Assembly: GCF_905147045.1 (NCBI RefSeq) | Contig: NC_065892.1 | Coordinates: 13,301,501 to 13,365,500, forward strand | DNA: 64,000 nt | DNA from: Nymphalis io | Lineage: Eukaryota; Arthropoda; Insecta; Lepidoptera; Nymphalidae | Direction of reading: 5' to 3' | Shown: piece after piece, positions 33,530 to 44,508 of the stretch | Layout: every line of letters begins with the position of its first letter | How positions within the stretch are numbered: the first letter of the stretch is position 1 | The notes under the pieces: generated by a model | What the model saw: the letters and a program-made list of their open reading frames with translations, nothing else | Databases searched by the model: none | Told to the model about the DNA's origin: nothing | Program-made: the position numbers and the translations under genes

Positions 33530-35047
33530 ATCCTATGTATATGTTTGTGAGTATCACCGATCAGAGATAAAATGACCTTGAATAAAAGTGGTTTTATTTT
33601 AGTGTCTTATTACTTTTATCTTTTTATTATTAAAACGTTGTAACTAAAACTTTTCAATAATTTTGCAAGTACGATAAATAAAAAAAGTTGATCGAAGTAA
33701 GTTCTACTTACTCATAAAACGCTCTTGCTGTTTTTTATCTGTTAATAATTAAGTATTATTTTTTACTAATGTTAGTTTTTATTTAAACTTCCTGTATGCA
33801 TACAAACGCGATTAATGATTTTTTATCATCTCGCATTATTAAAGTATATCGAGTGGTATAATAAAAGTATTCCTAGAATTGTCATTATTTACTTACGTCC
33901 TTTTCCTGTCAAATCTAAAAGTCTAACAAAATAAAAAATAAAATACATATATACACACAAAACATAGCACGAGTCACGGTAGGCTGCGGATTCGTCAAAT
34001 AAAAACGATTCCGTAGTTTCTGCGGTACGTGTCTAAGAAGAGAAGTAAGAATCCAACAAAACCCTGTCTCCACCCACAAACCTGATTACCTTCGCAAAGG
34101 ATTCCGCAGCGAAGAAAACAGGTATCTTTAAGCAATGCTTGTTTTCATTCATCCCATCTGTTTACTTAAAAGTTTTGAGTACTTTAAATCGTGTCGCTAG
34201 TCAAGCTTAATGTTTTGACTAAATTCTTAATCTAGTTGTACTACAATATAGCAATAAAAACAACACAATAAATGCAATATTTGTTTTTGTAATAATCAAC
34301 TTATCAGCTGTTGTTTCCGGAAATATATTAAATCAACCTTCGTTGTTAAGAACACAACATTTAAAGGAATAGTCTCGAATCGAAAAATTTATATTGCACC
34401 CTTGTTTTCACAAGGAAATTAACCGGGCCCATCTCAGACCCATAAAACAAACTTTCTTATGTTGATACCAAATAGAATTTCTTAATAAAGCGATGCATTA
34501 TTAAGATCAGCATCTTTGATGTAACGAAATAAACATAATAAATATTCAGTGGATTTTTTTTTCAAAAGAATTTGTAAACGACAATAAATGTTCTTAAATG
34601 TTTTTCGAAATTCAAATAAACAAGAATCGTCTCCCGTATCATTTAAATAATGTAAGAGAAAATATGAAAACAACATTAAAAAATAATGTCCATACAGCTA
34701 TATAAAATAAAATTGAAATTAGCTTTAGCAAGCAGAGGCGGTGGATTTCTAAAATTTCTGACTTTTACCCTTTTTGTGGCGGTTGAGAATCTTGGTGTTG
34801 AAAATCCTTGTTGGTGATCATGAATGTATTTTACTTCTTGATAGTAAATAATAGGCTTAAATAGTACAAGTACACATTTGTTTATTAACCTTTTTTTCAC
34901 GCAATGGAAACCTGAAAAGGTACCCGACTTTTTTTTTAATGGGATTCCTACCCACTAAAACCATTGCGGTGGACATTATTAAACATACGTCAACTCTTCA
35001 AAAATATTTTTAATAAGCCATTAATATGTATTAATATGTACTTAAGT
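33530..35047. other. No gene seen; weak exon-like patch at 33960-34135
   Basis: The patch at 33960-34135 has higher G+C and an open frame ending at a possible CAG|GTATCT donor, but no upstream support. The rest is A+T-rich. Confidence 0.4.
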
Positions 35048-35166
35048 TATTATAATTCATCTCGTGCTTGACGGTGAGCAGCCTGGTGGAATAAGCTCCA
35101 AAAATACTCCTCGAAAAGTGAGAGGAGGCCTAAGCCCAGCAGTGGAACATTCACAGGCTATTACTG
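35048..35166 (+). mobile_element. SINE family A, 5'-truncated and internally deleted, 13-bp target duplication
   Basis: Keeps 'aattcatctcgtgcttgacggtga' joined directly to 'gcagcctggtggaataagctcc' and the end 'cccagcagtggaacattcacaggctattactg'. TATGTACTTAAGT flanks it exactly at 35035-35047 and 35167-35179. Confidence 0.9.
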
Positions 35167-35179
35167 TATGTACTTAAGT

Positions 35180-36090
35180 ACTGGAGTTCCCAAAGTTCTT
35201 TAAGAAAAACGGAATCGTAATCATTCAAACAGCATTTCTCATATTTTTATAAAACTAGCAACGGAGTAAGCTTACGTAAAAACTGTTAGTTGAGTTTTTA
35301 CGTCTTAAGTACGCAAAAAAGGACATATGGACACCGTATACACAGGTGAAGCCGGGCGCGGATATTAATATAGTTTACTCGCCACGCTCACATATGGGAG
35401 TGTAAAGCAGGGGAGCAGCGGGAGGGGTTGCGACAGCATAAGAAAGCATCATGCTGTTTGCCGTCACGTCATACGAGTCGATTTTACCACCAAGGAACGA
35501 TAGATGCTTTACGTATAAGTACAGTTACAGCTACAGGTTACATTAGTAGCATTGCAACCGTACAGTGTAAACAATCGCAAGCAAAACACGCCAACATCTA
35601 ATAAAAAAAAAAAAAACAAACTTCTCACATGTCATATGTCGGCATCAGACCGTTATCATATCACTACCTTTCACAAATGTTTACTTTGCATTTATTATAA
35701 ACCTTATTGCTACTATAAATAAGTACCAATTTTGCTTAACTATATTTTAAATAATGTTGTCATGAACGATGTTTAAGGTATGTTTTCATTATGACACGTT
35801 TTGTACTCGGAATTAAATGTGTTAACAGGTGGTCAATATAGTTTTGTATTTTTATATGTTAATTTTATTAAGACAATACGGCTCATTGACCTTTCATTTT
35901 TGTAGTATATTTGATCAAGTTCATAAGATACATAATAATGATTGATGTTATAAATACAAAATTAAACTTTGAAATACAAAATAATACTTTTGACTCTTGG
36001 CCTTAAATATTAATTTTAGCACAATATAGGAATGAAAGTATCACCTCCTGACTATTTTTATACTGAATACTTGTTATTATGTGTTATTAT
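35180..36090. other. No gene seen; unassigned G+C-rich patch 35345-35480
   Basis: 'gtgaagccgggcgcggatatt...gtaaagcaggggagcagcgggaggggttgcgacagc' is compositionally odd but has no recognised motif. Confidence 0.4.
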
Positions 36091-36094
36091 ATAA

Positions 36095-36142
36095 CTTTTT
36101 TTGTTATTATGTGTTGTATACAAGACATAATAACAAAAAAAG
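36095..36142. repeat. 48-bp near-perfect palindrome (hairpin)
   Basis: Arms CTTTTTTTGTTATTATGT (36095-36112) and its complement (36125-36142). Inside lies TTGTATACAA, itself a palindrome, with one mismatched pair between. A partial direct copy of the arm lies at 36071-36085. Confidence 0.85.
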
Positions 36143-36429
36143 CACGCTGAGTTAAGGTATTTCTTTTCCTAACCGGTGGTAGTTTCTAATTTGACAATCA
36201 ATAAGTAAGCGTAATACTTCTATGTTGAATAAAATATTTTGATTTTGATTTTAAGCAGATTGCGTCGATGAGGATTTTTGGTATTTCATTTGTAATAATA
36301 TACCCAAATGTACTGTAATTTTCAGCTCTATGCGAATTATTGTTAATTCAAATATTTACCGAACTGTCAATGACGACGAAAAGAAAGAAATGGACTTTTA
36401 AAAAAATACAATAAGGTAACAATTTTTTA

Positions 36430-36860
36430 TACTAATATTATAAATGCGAAAGTAACTGAATCGCTTAGGTATTGGTAGGGCTTTGTTCAAGCCCGTCTGG
36501 GTAGTTACCACTGGGTCTGGGTTTGAAGTGCGAATGAGCCAGTGTAACTACAGGTACAAGGAACTGAATATCTTCGTTCCCAAGTTTATTAGCGCATTGA
36601 TCATATAAGGGTTGGTATATATCTTACATCACCAGTATCTATAAGCGGCGGTGACCACTTAACATGAGGTCATTTGTCTGTCCACCTACCTATAACATAA
36701 AAGGAAAAAAAAAGAAAAGCATTGTTTGTGTGTAACACTTTAACGGCTGAACCATTGAACCGATTTTGTTGAAGTTTGAACCCCAAAGAAGGACATTGGC
36801 TGCTATACCTAACACCTGTAATATGCAGGCGAAGATGTCGGCAAAACTAGTTAAATATAT
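36430..36860 (+). mobile_element. Lepidopteran 'tactaatattataaatgcgaaag' repeat interrupted by a family B insertion
   Basis: 36430-36465 (tatactaatattataaatgcgaaagtaactgaatcgc) and 36722-36860 (ttgtgtgtaacactttaacggctgaaccattgaaccgattttg...) are two parts of one common repeat, split by family B at 36471-36703. The source is possibly Helitron-like. Confidence 0.55.
36471..36703 (+). mobile_element. Repeat family B, inserted in another repeat
   Basis: 'ttggtagggctttgttcaagcccgtctgggtag...gaagtgcgaatgagccagtgtaactacaggtac...ggcggtgaccacttaacatgaggtcatttgtctgtccacc...ataaaagg'. Internal deletion near its 5' end. Confidence 0.75.
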
Positions 36861-37650
36861 ACACAACGCATATTTATCTAAATTATGTTATATATGATTG
36901 TGCAATATGTATATGAAAACTAGCCAAGTCAGACCTTCGGCTTTAATATATTTTATTATCGCTTATCCTAAGTTATAAGAAGAAACGATATTTTATGTTG
37001 TTATAAATAAATTCCAAGACTGACCATCGAACTTGGCACCCATTTAGGTCTCACCTCTTTTGTCGTTGAAGTCAACAACCAAGGCACATATCATAATATT
37101 GAACTCATTTCACATATATGTTTTTGATGGGATATATTCTTAAATATATTATGTACTTATTACTTGATTAGAAGTAGTTGTCTTAATACGTCCACGTATT
37201 AAAAGTATATTGTAGTTGTGACTTAGCATTATATACAAACATGGCAAAAAATGTACGTCAGTAATACACACGATGTACTGATCTTAAGCCGAAAACTTTT
37301 TATTTACTTTAGAAACTTAATGTACATTTCTGTCACTCTTATAAATGTAGTCGTAAACCCGTTTTTATATAAAACAATTAAGACTTAAACTGTGAACGTA
37401 TATATACGTCAATACTTCATGACGTTTGTTGGTATTTAGAGATAAACTGACGTCTAATAACAATGGAAATGGTGTCAGAAATCTTAATGTCACCATCATT
37501 TGTGGATTATGCAAAGTGACTAAGCATTTCTTGTCAATTACATAGTTCTAGTAACTGTTTACTGTGAAATACTCCTGAGAAATGATAATACCACGATTAA
37601 ATATTAACCGTGATTTGGTTGTTTTGACTTCTAGAATTTTCTGCTAAAAC
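36861..37650. other. No gene seen
   Basis: A+T-rich DNA without recognised features. Confidence 0.6.
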
Positions 37651-37653
37651 ACA

Positions 37654-37890
37654 TTTTTTTATGGAATATGAAGGCGGACGAGCATATGAGCTACCTGAAG
37701 GTAAGTGGTCACCAACGCTCCTAGACATTAGCATTGAAAGAAATGTTAACCATCGCTTACATCACCAATGCGCCACCAACCTTGGGAACTAAGATGTTAT
37801 GTCCCTTGTGCCTGTAATTACACTGGCTCACTTACCCTTCAAACCGGAACACAACAATACCAAGTACTGCTGTTTTGCGGTAGAATATCT
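37654..37890 (-). mobile_element. Repeat family B, 5'-truncated
   Basis: Minus strand 'agatattctaccgcaaaacagcagtacttgg...ggttggtggcgcattggtgatgtaagcgatgg...ccacttaccttcaggtagctcatatgctcgtccgcc...' with an A-rich tail. Confidence 0.85.
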
Positions 37891-38040
37891 ACACCTATAT
37901 TAATTAAGTTATAAGCGATGCTATTAATTCCGATAAATATTTATACTTACATAACTAAAATATCTTAATGATCTCATGATCATTAATGTCCTCCTGAAAA
38001 ATTTAATCCACTACTGTCATTCTCAATCAATAATAGTTTC

Positions 38041-38213
38041 TGCGCAAACACAGGTGCACTCTCTGAAGGATAAGAGAGGAGGATTCTGAGGGAAGGATAA
38101 GAGAGTCAGTTTAATGGAAATTCGTGAACCGAAAAGTACAAATATTTTATTGACTCGAACCCGAAACCTCATAATAGACAAATCGAGAAAACCGCTAAAC
38201 TAAAGAAGCAGTT
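38041..38213 (-). mobile_element. SINE family C, heavily degraded
   Basis: 'gcgcaaacacaggtgcactctctga', 'gtgaaccgaaaagtac', 'attgactcgaacccgaaacctc' and 'ccgctaaactaaagaagcagt' keep the order of family C in reverse. Confidence 0.55.
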
Positions 38214-38569
38214 AAAATATCTTAATACCTGAACAAATGTGAGCGCCATAATTTACATATTTCTAAGAATGTTCGCAGTGACGAATATTTATTAAGACAT
38301 CCGTGAAGTAACGTCGCGTCCCTATTTGTTGGCTTTAATAACAGACGTGCCATTTATCAAACTAAACGTTGCATGCGCGTGCGCAATACTTCGGGACGAA
38401 CACAAAGTTTTAGAATTACTTTAAATGTTTATTTAGTACAAAGACACGCTTGTTTAAATGTTATAAAGTTGTATGTATTTATATTCGTAGCGAAATTGAA
38501 AGAAGTGAAAATATACTTTAAGAGATTAGTGTTATATAACTTAACTATGAATCCAAAATATAAAACTTA

Positions 38570-38712
38570 TGTTATAGTAGGTTCAGCCCGCGGCTTCACC
38601 CGTGTGTGATGAGAGTGGGGTCTAGGTGTTGCAATTCATGAGGTTCGGTTGAGTAGTTAAAACGTGAAAGTGTAACAATCAAACAAACTCACTTTTATTA
38701 TTTTAATATTAG
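38570..38712. mobile_element. Widespread lepidopteran repeat fragment (Helitron-like?)
   Basis: 'gttcagcccgcggcttcacccgtgtgtgatgag...ggttcggttgagtagttaaaacgtgaaagtgtaacaatcaaacaaac' parallels 11256-11460. Confidence 0.55.
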
Positions 38713-40002
38713 TCGGAACAACTAAATACCGAGATTATTTCAAACAAAAAACAATTATATTTTTAACATTCAAAAACTTAACATGACAAATATATAAAAA
38801 TAGCGCACGTGACATTACCGACACTGATTCATGCTCATGTCAAGTCCCTTCTAATTGGCAACTCCTGCGCATATATCGTGTTTAAAGGAAACTTGAAATT
38901 GATATTTCCGAGACAGACTGATTTACTGGTTAAAGAATTCCGTTCACTTAACAAATGACCGATTTATTTGAGTAATTGGTCACTTTATTGCATGTTTTTG
39001 TTCATTAAAATTGATTGGAGTATTAAGGTCGATTAGTTGTCTCAGATGACCAAGCTCGTGAATATTGAGTGACCATTTGGATGAGAGAACTGAAGGCCGA
39101 CATATCTTTTAAGCCATAAATTAATAACAAGTTATTAAAAATTTTATAATATAAATAAAACTTGTTGATTATAAGCTCAGAATGAAATTACGTCAGGTTC
39201 TTATATTTTGATCCCTAATACGTATATATACGTACATAAGTATGTGTAGTTTTTCTTTCTTAGTAGGTAGAAAAATCTACTCAAAAAGGAGAGGAGGCTT
39301 TAGCCCAGCAGTAGGACATTTACAGGCTGTATTTTATCTCTTACTGCCAATGCTTTGCCAACCACGGACATTGTATATGTAGTTATAAATCAAATCAAAC
39401 TTTGCACTTTTGAATTGTCATTGAAATTAAACTTTAACGTTTCTTCAGAAAGTTGATTCTACTAACAACTTGTTTTTAAATAGGTTTGTTGGAGTTCTTA
39501 TTAGTTAATCAGTACTTGATAAAAAAGGTAAAATAATGACAAAGAGTAAAATTAAAGAGGATTAGTATTTAATACCTTATACAAATTTTTATTAAAATAT
39601 TTTTTACGACTCCTAAAAGCGAATGGCCATCGTTTTAAAAAATTCCGAAAATCTTGAAGAACTCGTAAAAACTTCAACGCGTCCGAAATGTCCGGAATTG
39701 TTAAAACGGGAACAATTGTCCAATTTATACTTCTGTCCCGGACAATTTTTAGGATAATCAAATTTAATTAAACTCGTATCAGAGAGAGCTACTCAGTGGT
39801 AACTTTTCGCTTTTTTTGTTTCTCCCCACGCTAATTAAAAACAAGCGTTTAGAGAATCTGTTTGATTCAATTTCGAGAACAAATTTTGCATAATGTAGGT
39901 ATCATAATATTGTGTGCGCATGATTATTAAAAACATATGCAATGTAAAATGCAACTAACGATTGTGAATCAATGGAAAATAATAATTAAAAATCAACTTT
40001 CT
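38713..40002. other. No gene seen apart from the SINE scrap
   Basis: A+T-rich DNA, no exon or other repeat recognised. Confidence 0.55.
39276..39331 (+). mobile_element. SINE family A, 3' end scrap
   Basis: 'ctactcaaaaaggagaggaggctttagcccagcagtaggacatttacaggctg'. Confidence 0.8.
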
Positions 40003-40107
40003 GAGATTAATATTCTGTCAGAAAAACCCAATAACTTTTTACTGGCTCAACTTCCCAGGACCTCTGGCTCTGTGGCCTTATATATAGTCACTAGACCAAC
40101 GAGGCAG
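40003..40107 (-). mobile_element. SINE family C, head portion, second unit of a dimer
   Basis: Minus strand: 'gactgcctcgttggtctagtgactatatataaggccacagagccagaggtcctggg...gccagtaaaaagttattgggtttttctgacag', ending inside the body. It follows the complete unit 40130-40476 in the same orientation. Confidence 0.75.
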
Positions 40108-40129
40108 TCAAGTATACACGTAGACGTAG

Positions 40130-40476
40130 ACGATTTTGGCCCCAGCGACCAATCTCAAGAGGGATTAGCCAACTGCGCAGGAGATATTATAGTGAACAAG
40201 TGTGTGCGCAAACACAAGTGCACTCTCTATTCCCTAGCTGCATAGCATAATCCGATGGGACGGCAATCCGAGACGACCGGAAAGAGTTTAAGCGCAGGAC
40301 CGGCTATACGTGCTTTCCGAGGCACAGGAGTGTACATACTTCCAACTTCCAGACCCCGGGCTGCTACTGAGAATTTTCTGACAGAAAAACCTAATAACTT
40401 TTTATTGGCTCGACCTGGGAATTGAACCCAGGACCTCCGGATCAGCGGCCTTATACCTAGCCACTAGACCAACGAG
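40130..40476 (-). mobile_element. SINE family C, near full length, first unit of a head-to-tail dimer
   Basis: Minus strand from 'ctcgttggtctagtggctaggtataaggccgctgatccggaggtcctgggttcaattcccaggtcg' with a perfect B box, through the body, to 'gattggtcgctggggccaaaatcg'. The tail is replaced by 'tctacgtctac'. Confidence 0.85.
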
Positions 40477-40574
40477 TAATACGTCGTAATATTATATATA
40501 TAATATACTATGTATTACGATATTTAATATATTATAATATAATATATGTCTTTCTATTTTATAACCCACTGTCA

Positions 40575-40814
40575 CTAATCATAATTATTATGTGTTAATA
40601 ATATGCTAGTTTTTTGATGATTTTTTTCATGAAACTGAATGTTGAATGTTGACTGACCAAACTCCCTATGTATCGAACGTATCACGGACGTACTTCTTTT
40701 TTCATAAATTACAATGTCTGAACTACTTTCGCTGTTTCCATAATCTGCACATATTATTTGCCCAAAGTCTTGGTCTACCGTTGAAGGAACAAAAGGAAAA
40801 GGATAAAACGACAT
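40575..40814 (-). CDS. Candidate small protein or first exon (79 codons), unrecognised
   Basis: ATG at 40814 in a good context (cttaaaATG) opens a 79-residue frame starting MSFYPFPFVPSTVDQDFGQI with mixed, non-repetitive composition (acidic, Ser/His-rich, no membrane segment). Unlike most open frames here it does not lie in a repeat. About 190 bp upstream is an X-box-like palindrome beside a CRE-like site (41002-41019). I do not recognise the protein. It could be a single-exon gene, a first exon, or chance. Confidence 0.25.
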   Translation of the reverse strand: MSFYPFPFVPSTVDQDFGQIICADYGNSESSSDIVIYEKRSTSVIRSIHREFGQSTFNIQFHEKNHQKTSILLTHNNYD

Positions 40815-41001
40815 TTTAAGAGTCGCAGACGTTTCTAATAGTACTTAAGTCCCCTTCGATTTGTTGCAAACAGTTTGAATGCAGTGTCCACTTCACTTTG
40901 ATTGCAAAATTATTTTATGCGTGTGTATTAAGCAATTTTGACTCCATTGCCTTTGAAATAAGCGTGAGTATAGCTTCAAATAAATCAGTGTGTTGCGTTC
41001 G

Positions 41002-41019
41002 TGACGTAACCATGGTAAC
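41002..41019. promoter_or_regulatory. X-box-like palindrome with overlapping CRE-like site
   Basis: TGACGTAA (41002-41009) overlaps GTAACCATGGTAAC (41006-41019). The latter is a symmetric relative of the RFX-factor X-box (GTTGCCATGGCAAC), one mismatch from the relaxed consensus in either direction. Position relative to the ATG at 40814 is typical for X-boxes of ciliary genes. Function is inferred. Confidence 0.3.
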
Positions 41020-42183
41020 ATATCGGGAGACAATAATTGCGAACACTTTATTATACGAATATGATCTCTATTCCAGAAGCAAATATAACAAAATTGAATG
41101 TATTATACACGTCTAGAGAATTTCTTTAGCAATCCTATGTTCAATCAGATTTGATGACAAATACTACATTTGTTTCATATTTTATTAAAATATTTGCAAA
41201 CGTTATGTTTATAAATGGAGCGTTGGTGAGAAAATGAAAACAAAATAATTATTATTATTTACAAAATATGATTTCAAGAAATTAAAACAAAAATTAAATG
41301 AATATTATATACATAGTACATATAGTCCATATAATAGGTAACTAATAATAATTAATTCTTAATAAATATTAATTCTTTCACACTTCTCCTAAATTGACAT
41401 TCATGATATTGTGACTTCATTGTAAAGTTTACCAAAAAATCTGGTTAATACGTGTATCAGTTCCTCTCCTCTTTACCAAGTTATAAATCTGTGTCCTATT
41501 TTTACTTGTCTTGTTATGAGAATAAATTGCCTTTCAGAGGACAAACAGAATAGTGTCCTAGACGTGAAATGTTAGGGCCATTTCATAATAAATTCACTGA
41601 AACATAAACGTCTGGATGAATTAGAGGATTAATTTTGAAAGAGACTTTACGACCGTTCACTTAATAAGCCGTGAAACACTGGTCACTTAACGCAAGTGTA
41701 GATTAGAAGGGTTTTAATATAATTTGATTGGTGGTTGTTATTAACAAATGTTTTGATTTAATTACCACTAAAATTGCCACTAATTTTTGTCTCATTGACA
41801 TGACATTGAAAGTGTTTTTACATGTGTATTCTCCCTTTTTTTACTTTAGTGCACTTTAGTACTTTAGATTAGGCTTTAAAATATCTCCATATAATTTAAA
41901 TATTTTTCCATATTCAAATATTTTGCTGTAAGTGTAAAAAGCAATCTTTTGTTTTTACTGTATTTGTTCAAAGAGAGAAACAGAAACAAGTGGTTATGTA
42001 TGTTGAATTATGATCGTATTACTAAGAAATAAAACATTGCGAAAGATAAAGCATGCCTCGCATTAAATTCTCTGTTGACACTTATGCTTGAAAAAAATAC
42101 ACAATAACATAATTCCTTAAAATAGCTGATGATATGTACAGTGGATAGAAACATCTAAAATTGGAAATTCAAATCTAGTTAAC

Positions 42184-42377
42184 AACCCTTAAGTCATCTT
42201 GTGCTTGACTATAAAGGAAAACATCATAATGAAACTTGTATATGTCAGACAAAATTCCACCAGATATGTATTTACCAATCTGAACCCATAATATAATATA
42301 AGCCCCAAACCCTCCTCTTCTTCATAAGAGGAGAGGAGGCCTCTGAACCACAGTTGGAATTTACGAGGCTTTAAGAT
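42184..42377 (+). mobile_element. SINE family A, degraded, head lost
   Basis: 'ttaagtcatcttgtgcttgactataaaggaaaacatcataatgaaactt...aggaggcctctgaaccacagttggaatttacgaggc' follows the body of family A. Confidence 0.7.
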
Positions 42378-42784
42378 CTTATCGCACTTCAGTAACTACG
42401 TCATACTTTCAAAGGCACATTGTATGGCTACTTATTTAGTATGTTAAGTATTTCAAAGAAAATAATTTATTAACATCAATATCGGAAATTCTATTAGGCT
42501 TTGTGTTTAAAGTAATATTTTCTGCTATCCTTATCAGCCATGCAGCTATAAATCGCTTTTGTGGGAAGATGTCTCATCCACGTTCCATGTTCGTTTTATT
42601 TTCTCCTGTCTGCGATGTGCTTTTATTGTTTACGACCTGATAGAAACTTGTGAAAATAAAAACAAGATAGTTATATTCTACAGCATCATTCAAAAGAAAA
42701 ATAATAAGTTAAGAATTTCATATGTAAATTGAATCGAGATGCTAATTAAAATAACTGCTATATTAATGGATTGTTATTGTTTAC

Positions 42785-43101
42785 CGACCGAGATGGACCA
42801 GTGGTAAGAACGCGTGAATCTTAACCGATGATCGTGGGTTCAAACTCGGGCAAACACCACTGAATTTTCGTGTTCTTAATTTGTGGTCATAATTCATCTC
42901 GTACTTTACGGTGAAGGAAAACATCGTGAGGAAACCTGCATGTGTCTAATTTCACTGAAATTCTGCCACATATGTATACAAACCACCAACCCGCATTGGA
43001 GCAGCGTGGTGGAATAAATTCCAAGCTTTCTCCTCAAAAAGGGAGAGGAAGCTTTAGCTCAGCAATGAGACATTCACAGACTGTTACGGTTACGGTTACG
43101 G
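42785..43101 (+). mobile_element. SINE family A, full length, (TTACGG)n tail
   Basis: 'gaccgagatggaccagtggtaagaacgcg...gatcgtgggttcaaactcgggca...' to '...tcagcaatgagacattcacagactg' and TTACGGTTACGGTTACGG. Very similar to 23045-23357, including the tail unit. Confidence 0.9.
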
Positions 43102-44361
43102 AATTGTTTGTTTATCAGTTACCAGTATTGTTTACATTTAAAAGACTTCAATACAGGAAAAATTAGAGCGATAGTTACCTGTTATATATTTCACCGTGAA
43201 AATGAAAATTTCACCCCAAAAATGATATCCGTAATTTGTTAAATTTCTTTCTTGATTTTCTTGATTTTTATATTTACGTATTTTTAACAATTAATTAGAA
43301 TAAATGTGGTAATTCCACAGGATAGATGAATTAATCAAATGAATGAGTGATGAAAACATAAAAAATATATCATAAGTCATTCTCGAAGAAAGTTCAAGTA
43401 AGCTCATCTAATAGCTATGTTGTATAATTTTTCTACTAATGGATACTTTATAACGCTGCACAACAGTTTGATGATTGAGTGAGTATTATTATAAGTACAA
43501 GAAATGCATAATCTTAGATCCCATAATTAACGCATTGATGTAAATAATCCTTAATATTTCAAACAGTCTCATAGCTATATTGTACATAAGTGTTCATCAG
43601 CTTGCCAAGTACATCTAAACATGGAAACATTTTTATATTATAGTTATCCTGGATACGCACATATGGTAGCAAAGAGATACCAGTCATGAATCTATGGAAT
43701 TTATTCAAAGCAAGTACAATGGAAGTCACGTTCAGCATCTCGTATAATAAATTCAGTTCAAAGGCATTATCTTTATCTCTTCTTGCTCCAATTAAGATAT
43801 CCTCTTAACAGATTACAACAAATGTATCTAGGATTCTATCGAGGCTAACTAGAGATAAGTCCATTTGCCTAATCTACTTTATACGCGATCAACAACGGTA
43901 ATCGGGTATCGTTGTGTTAATCCGTTAATTGATGTCGCCTAACTTAATCCTATAGATTGTTTAACTGTTAGTTATTATCGGGATGCTGTTTAGTTAATAA
44001 GAATAAATTGGAATTCGTATTATAATATATATGTTATGGTTTATCGAATACTCTGAATTTAATTTTATAGTAGTTGGATAATTTAAAGAGGATTTTTACC
44101 TTGCGGATTGTATATTTCCTATACCCAAATTAAATTAAATTTACATCTTTTTCTAATAGATCTTAACTAATTACGACGTTTTACATACAACTAATAACGA
44201 CGATTTTAAAAATTAAAAATCACAATTACCCTGCCACAAAAAGAACTAAACAGTAAAAAATATATATATAGTTCGTGTCACTCGGGATAATGTCAGGATG
44301 CCAATCCACATCTATGTGCATTTAAAAGTTATGGTGTAATAACATACATATATACGTGAAG
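43102..44361. other. No gene seen
   Basis: A+T-rich DNA; a very diverged family B scrap may lie near 43460-43560. Confidence 0.5.
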
Positions 44362-44508
44362 AGGCATCTTGCGGGCCGGCAAGGCGGGGACGGCTAGTAC
44401 AGAACATTCTTCCCGACTGTACTGGCCGTCGTCGCGTTTGGGCTCTACTACCACTTACCATCAGGTGGAGTAGAGTCATTTGCCATCCCGGCGCATATAA
44501 AGAAAAAA
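44362..44508 (+). mobile_element. Repeat family E, longer copy
   Basis: 'aggcatcttgcgggccggcaaggcgggg...gtactggccgtcgtcgcgtttgggctctactaccacttaccatcaggtggagtagagtcatttgccatcccggcgcatataaag' and an A-rich tail. Shares CCACTTACCATCAGGTGG with family B. Confidence 0.75.

Larger units (their letters stand above)
40477..42180. other. Mostly unassigned A+T-rich DNA
   Basis: Apart from the candidate frame and X-box-like site, only simple A+T palindromes (near 40490-40550) were noted. Confidence 0.5.

Noticed and set aside
40485..40555. A+T palindromes
   Set aside because: Made only of short ATAT runs; such structures are expected by chance at this composition.
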